Origin: Gammaproteobacteria bacterium
GTDB taxonomy: Bacteria; Pseudomonadota; Gammaproteobacteria; Steroidobacterales; Steroidobacteraceae
Assembly: GCA_030043215.1 (NCBI GenBank)
Contig: JASHYG010000012.1
Span: forward strand, 1-5,698
DNA: 5,698 nt
Direction: 5' to 3'
Part shown: piece by piece, positions 4,781-5,698 of the stretch
Layout: each line of letters starts with the position of its first letter
Position numbering within the stretch: the stretch's first letter is position 1
Position numbers and translations under genes: made by a program
The notes under the pieces: model-generated
The model's input: the letters and a program-made list of their open reading frames with translations, nothing else
Told to the model about the DNA's origin: nothing
The model's database searches: none

Positions 4781-5698
4781 TCAATGGAGCAGCGGCTGAT
4801 CCTCAATCGTAATCGACTGCTCGGCGAGATCCGTGACGTAGCTCTCCCAATTGCGAGTCTCGGCGAACCACGGAAACGCCCGCGGGAACGCCGGATCGTG
4901 CCAGCGCTGCGCGACCCAGCCGGCATGATGCAGCATCCTCAGACCCCGGAGCGGCTCGACCAGCCGCATCTCACGGAAGTCGAACTCCGCGAACTGCTGG
5001 TAGCCGGCGAGGAGCTCCTCCCACTGGCGCTGCTGCTCGAAGGGCCGGCCGGAGACCAGCATCCACAGGTCCTGGACCCTCGGCCCCGTCATGCAATCGT
5101 CGAGGTCCACGAACACGGGCCCCTGCTCGTTCCAGAGGAGGTTGCCGAGGTGGCAGTCGCCGTGGATCCGCACCTGAGAGACCTCCCCGACGCTCTGCAT
5201 CGTGTCCTCGATCCGCTCAAGCAGCCGGCTCGAGGCCTCGGCGTAGCGGCCGGCGAGACCATCCGGCAGCAGGCCGCTTGCCAGCACGGCAGCCCGCGCC
5301 TCGGACCCCAGCCGCTCGACCGTGAGCGCCGGCCGGAACCGGAAAGGCGTCACGGCTCCGATGCGGTGGATCCGGCCGAGCGCCCGGCCGAGCATGGCGC
5401 GAGCCCCGGGCTTGTCGAGCTCGGGAGCCCGGCCCCGCATCCAGGGAAACACCGCGAAGCGGAAGTCGCGGTAGCGAAAGAGCGTCCGCCCCTCCACCGC
5501 AATCGGCGCGGCGACGGGCATCTCCGCCGCGGCGAGCTCGGCGGTGAGCTGGTGCTCCTCGCCGATCTGCTCGTCGCTCCAGCGTCCGGCCCGGTAGAAC
5601 TTGAGCACCAGCAGTCCCCGGGCGAGATCTCCGATCTGGTACACGCGGTTCTCATAGCTGTTGAGCGCGAGCAGCCGCCCGTCCGCCTCGAAGCCCGC
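4781..5698 (-). CDS. srkA: Stress response kinase A (SrkA/YihE), N-terminus beyond the window
   Basis: This is a Ser/Thr protein kinase with the aminoglycoside-phosphotransferase-like fold. In E. coli, SrkA acts in Cpx-linked envelope stress and protects against stress-induced death. The visible 305 residues match my recollection of E. coli YihE closely. NSYENRVYQ is the nucleotide-loop region (visible residues 13-21), LVLKFYRAGRW carries the ATP-binding lysine (visible K33), and EEHQ and MPVAAPIAV follow. HGDCHLGNLLW is the catalytic loop (179-189, encoded at about 5132-5164), VFVDLDD is the metal-binding segment, and the GPRVQDLWML and DPAFPRAFPWF signatures are also present. All key residues are intact. 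A GTG at 5642-5644 is not the true start, because the 18 codons before it remain open and encode the conserved nucleotide loop. By comparison with the 328-residue E. coli protein, about 22 residues lie past the window edge. The stop is TGA at 4781-4783. It is probably the first visible gene of an operon with the lipoprotein. Confidence 0.94.
   Translation of the reverse strand, partial: AGFEADGRLLALNSYENRVYQIGDLARGLLVLKFYRAGRWSDEQIGEEHQLTAELAAAEMPVAAPIAVEGRTLFRYRDFRFAVFPWMRGRAPELDKPGARAMLGRALGRIHRIGAVTPFRFRPALTVERLGSEARAAVLASGLLPDGLAGRYAEASSRLLERIEDTMQSVGEVSQVRIHGDCHLGNLLWNEQGPVFVDLDDCMTGPRVQDLWMLVSGRPFEQQRQWEELLAGYQQFAEFDFREMRLVEPLRGLRMLHHAGWVAQRWHDPAFPRAFPWFAETRNWESYVTDLAEQSITIEDQPLLH

Noticed and set aside
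5642..5644. GTG as the start codon of the srkA gene
   Set aside because: The frame stays open to the window edge and the preceding codons encode NSYENR, a conserved part of the kinase nucleotide loop.

Overview
The window looks like ordinary chromosome from a high-GC gammaproteobacterium. This rests on overall GC-richness, strong G/C third-position bias, an SrkA/YihE kinase that follows the enterobacterial protein almost motif for motif, and a long PAS/GAF/GGDEF/EAL sensor of the kind common in environmental Gammaproteobacteria. Genus cannot be decided from sequence alone. I see no mobile element, CRISPR array, tRNA or rRNA.

Layout: (1) 66-656 (+) encodes a small class I SAM-dependent methyltransferase of the phospholipid N-methyltransferase-like type. 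(2) 657-769 is a short convergent intergenic region with several GC-rich short repeats, one overlapping the next gene's stop codon. (3) 770-4081 (-) encodes a 1103-residue cytoplasmic PAS-PAS-GAF-PAS-GGDEF-EAL protein. Both catalytic domains and the GGDEF inhibitory site look intact. (4) 4178-4723 (-) encodes a predicted lipoprotein of no recognised family. (5) 4781 to beyond 5698 (-) encodes the kinase SrkA, with its N-terminus cut off by the window edge.

The three minus-strand genes run srkA -> lipoprotein -> GGDEF/EAL with gaps of 57 and 97 bp. srkA and the lipoprotein gene are plausibly co-transcribed. The c-di-GMP gene has a possible promoter and a structured leader of its own. A functional thread (envelope stress kinase, envelope lipoprotein, c-di-GMP switch) can be proposed but is inference from position only. 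The methyltransferase is convergent with this group and probably independent.

I did not find a convincing undescribed system. The items most worth a second look are the unassigned lipoprotein beside srkA, the mutually exclusive hairpins in the leader of the c-di-GMP gene, the repeat-rich convergent intergenic region, and strong inverted repeats inside the sensor gene, some of which coincide with inter-domain linkers.
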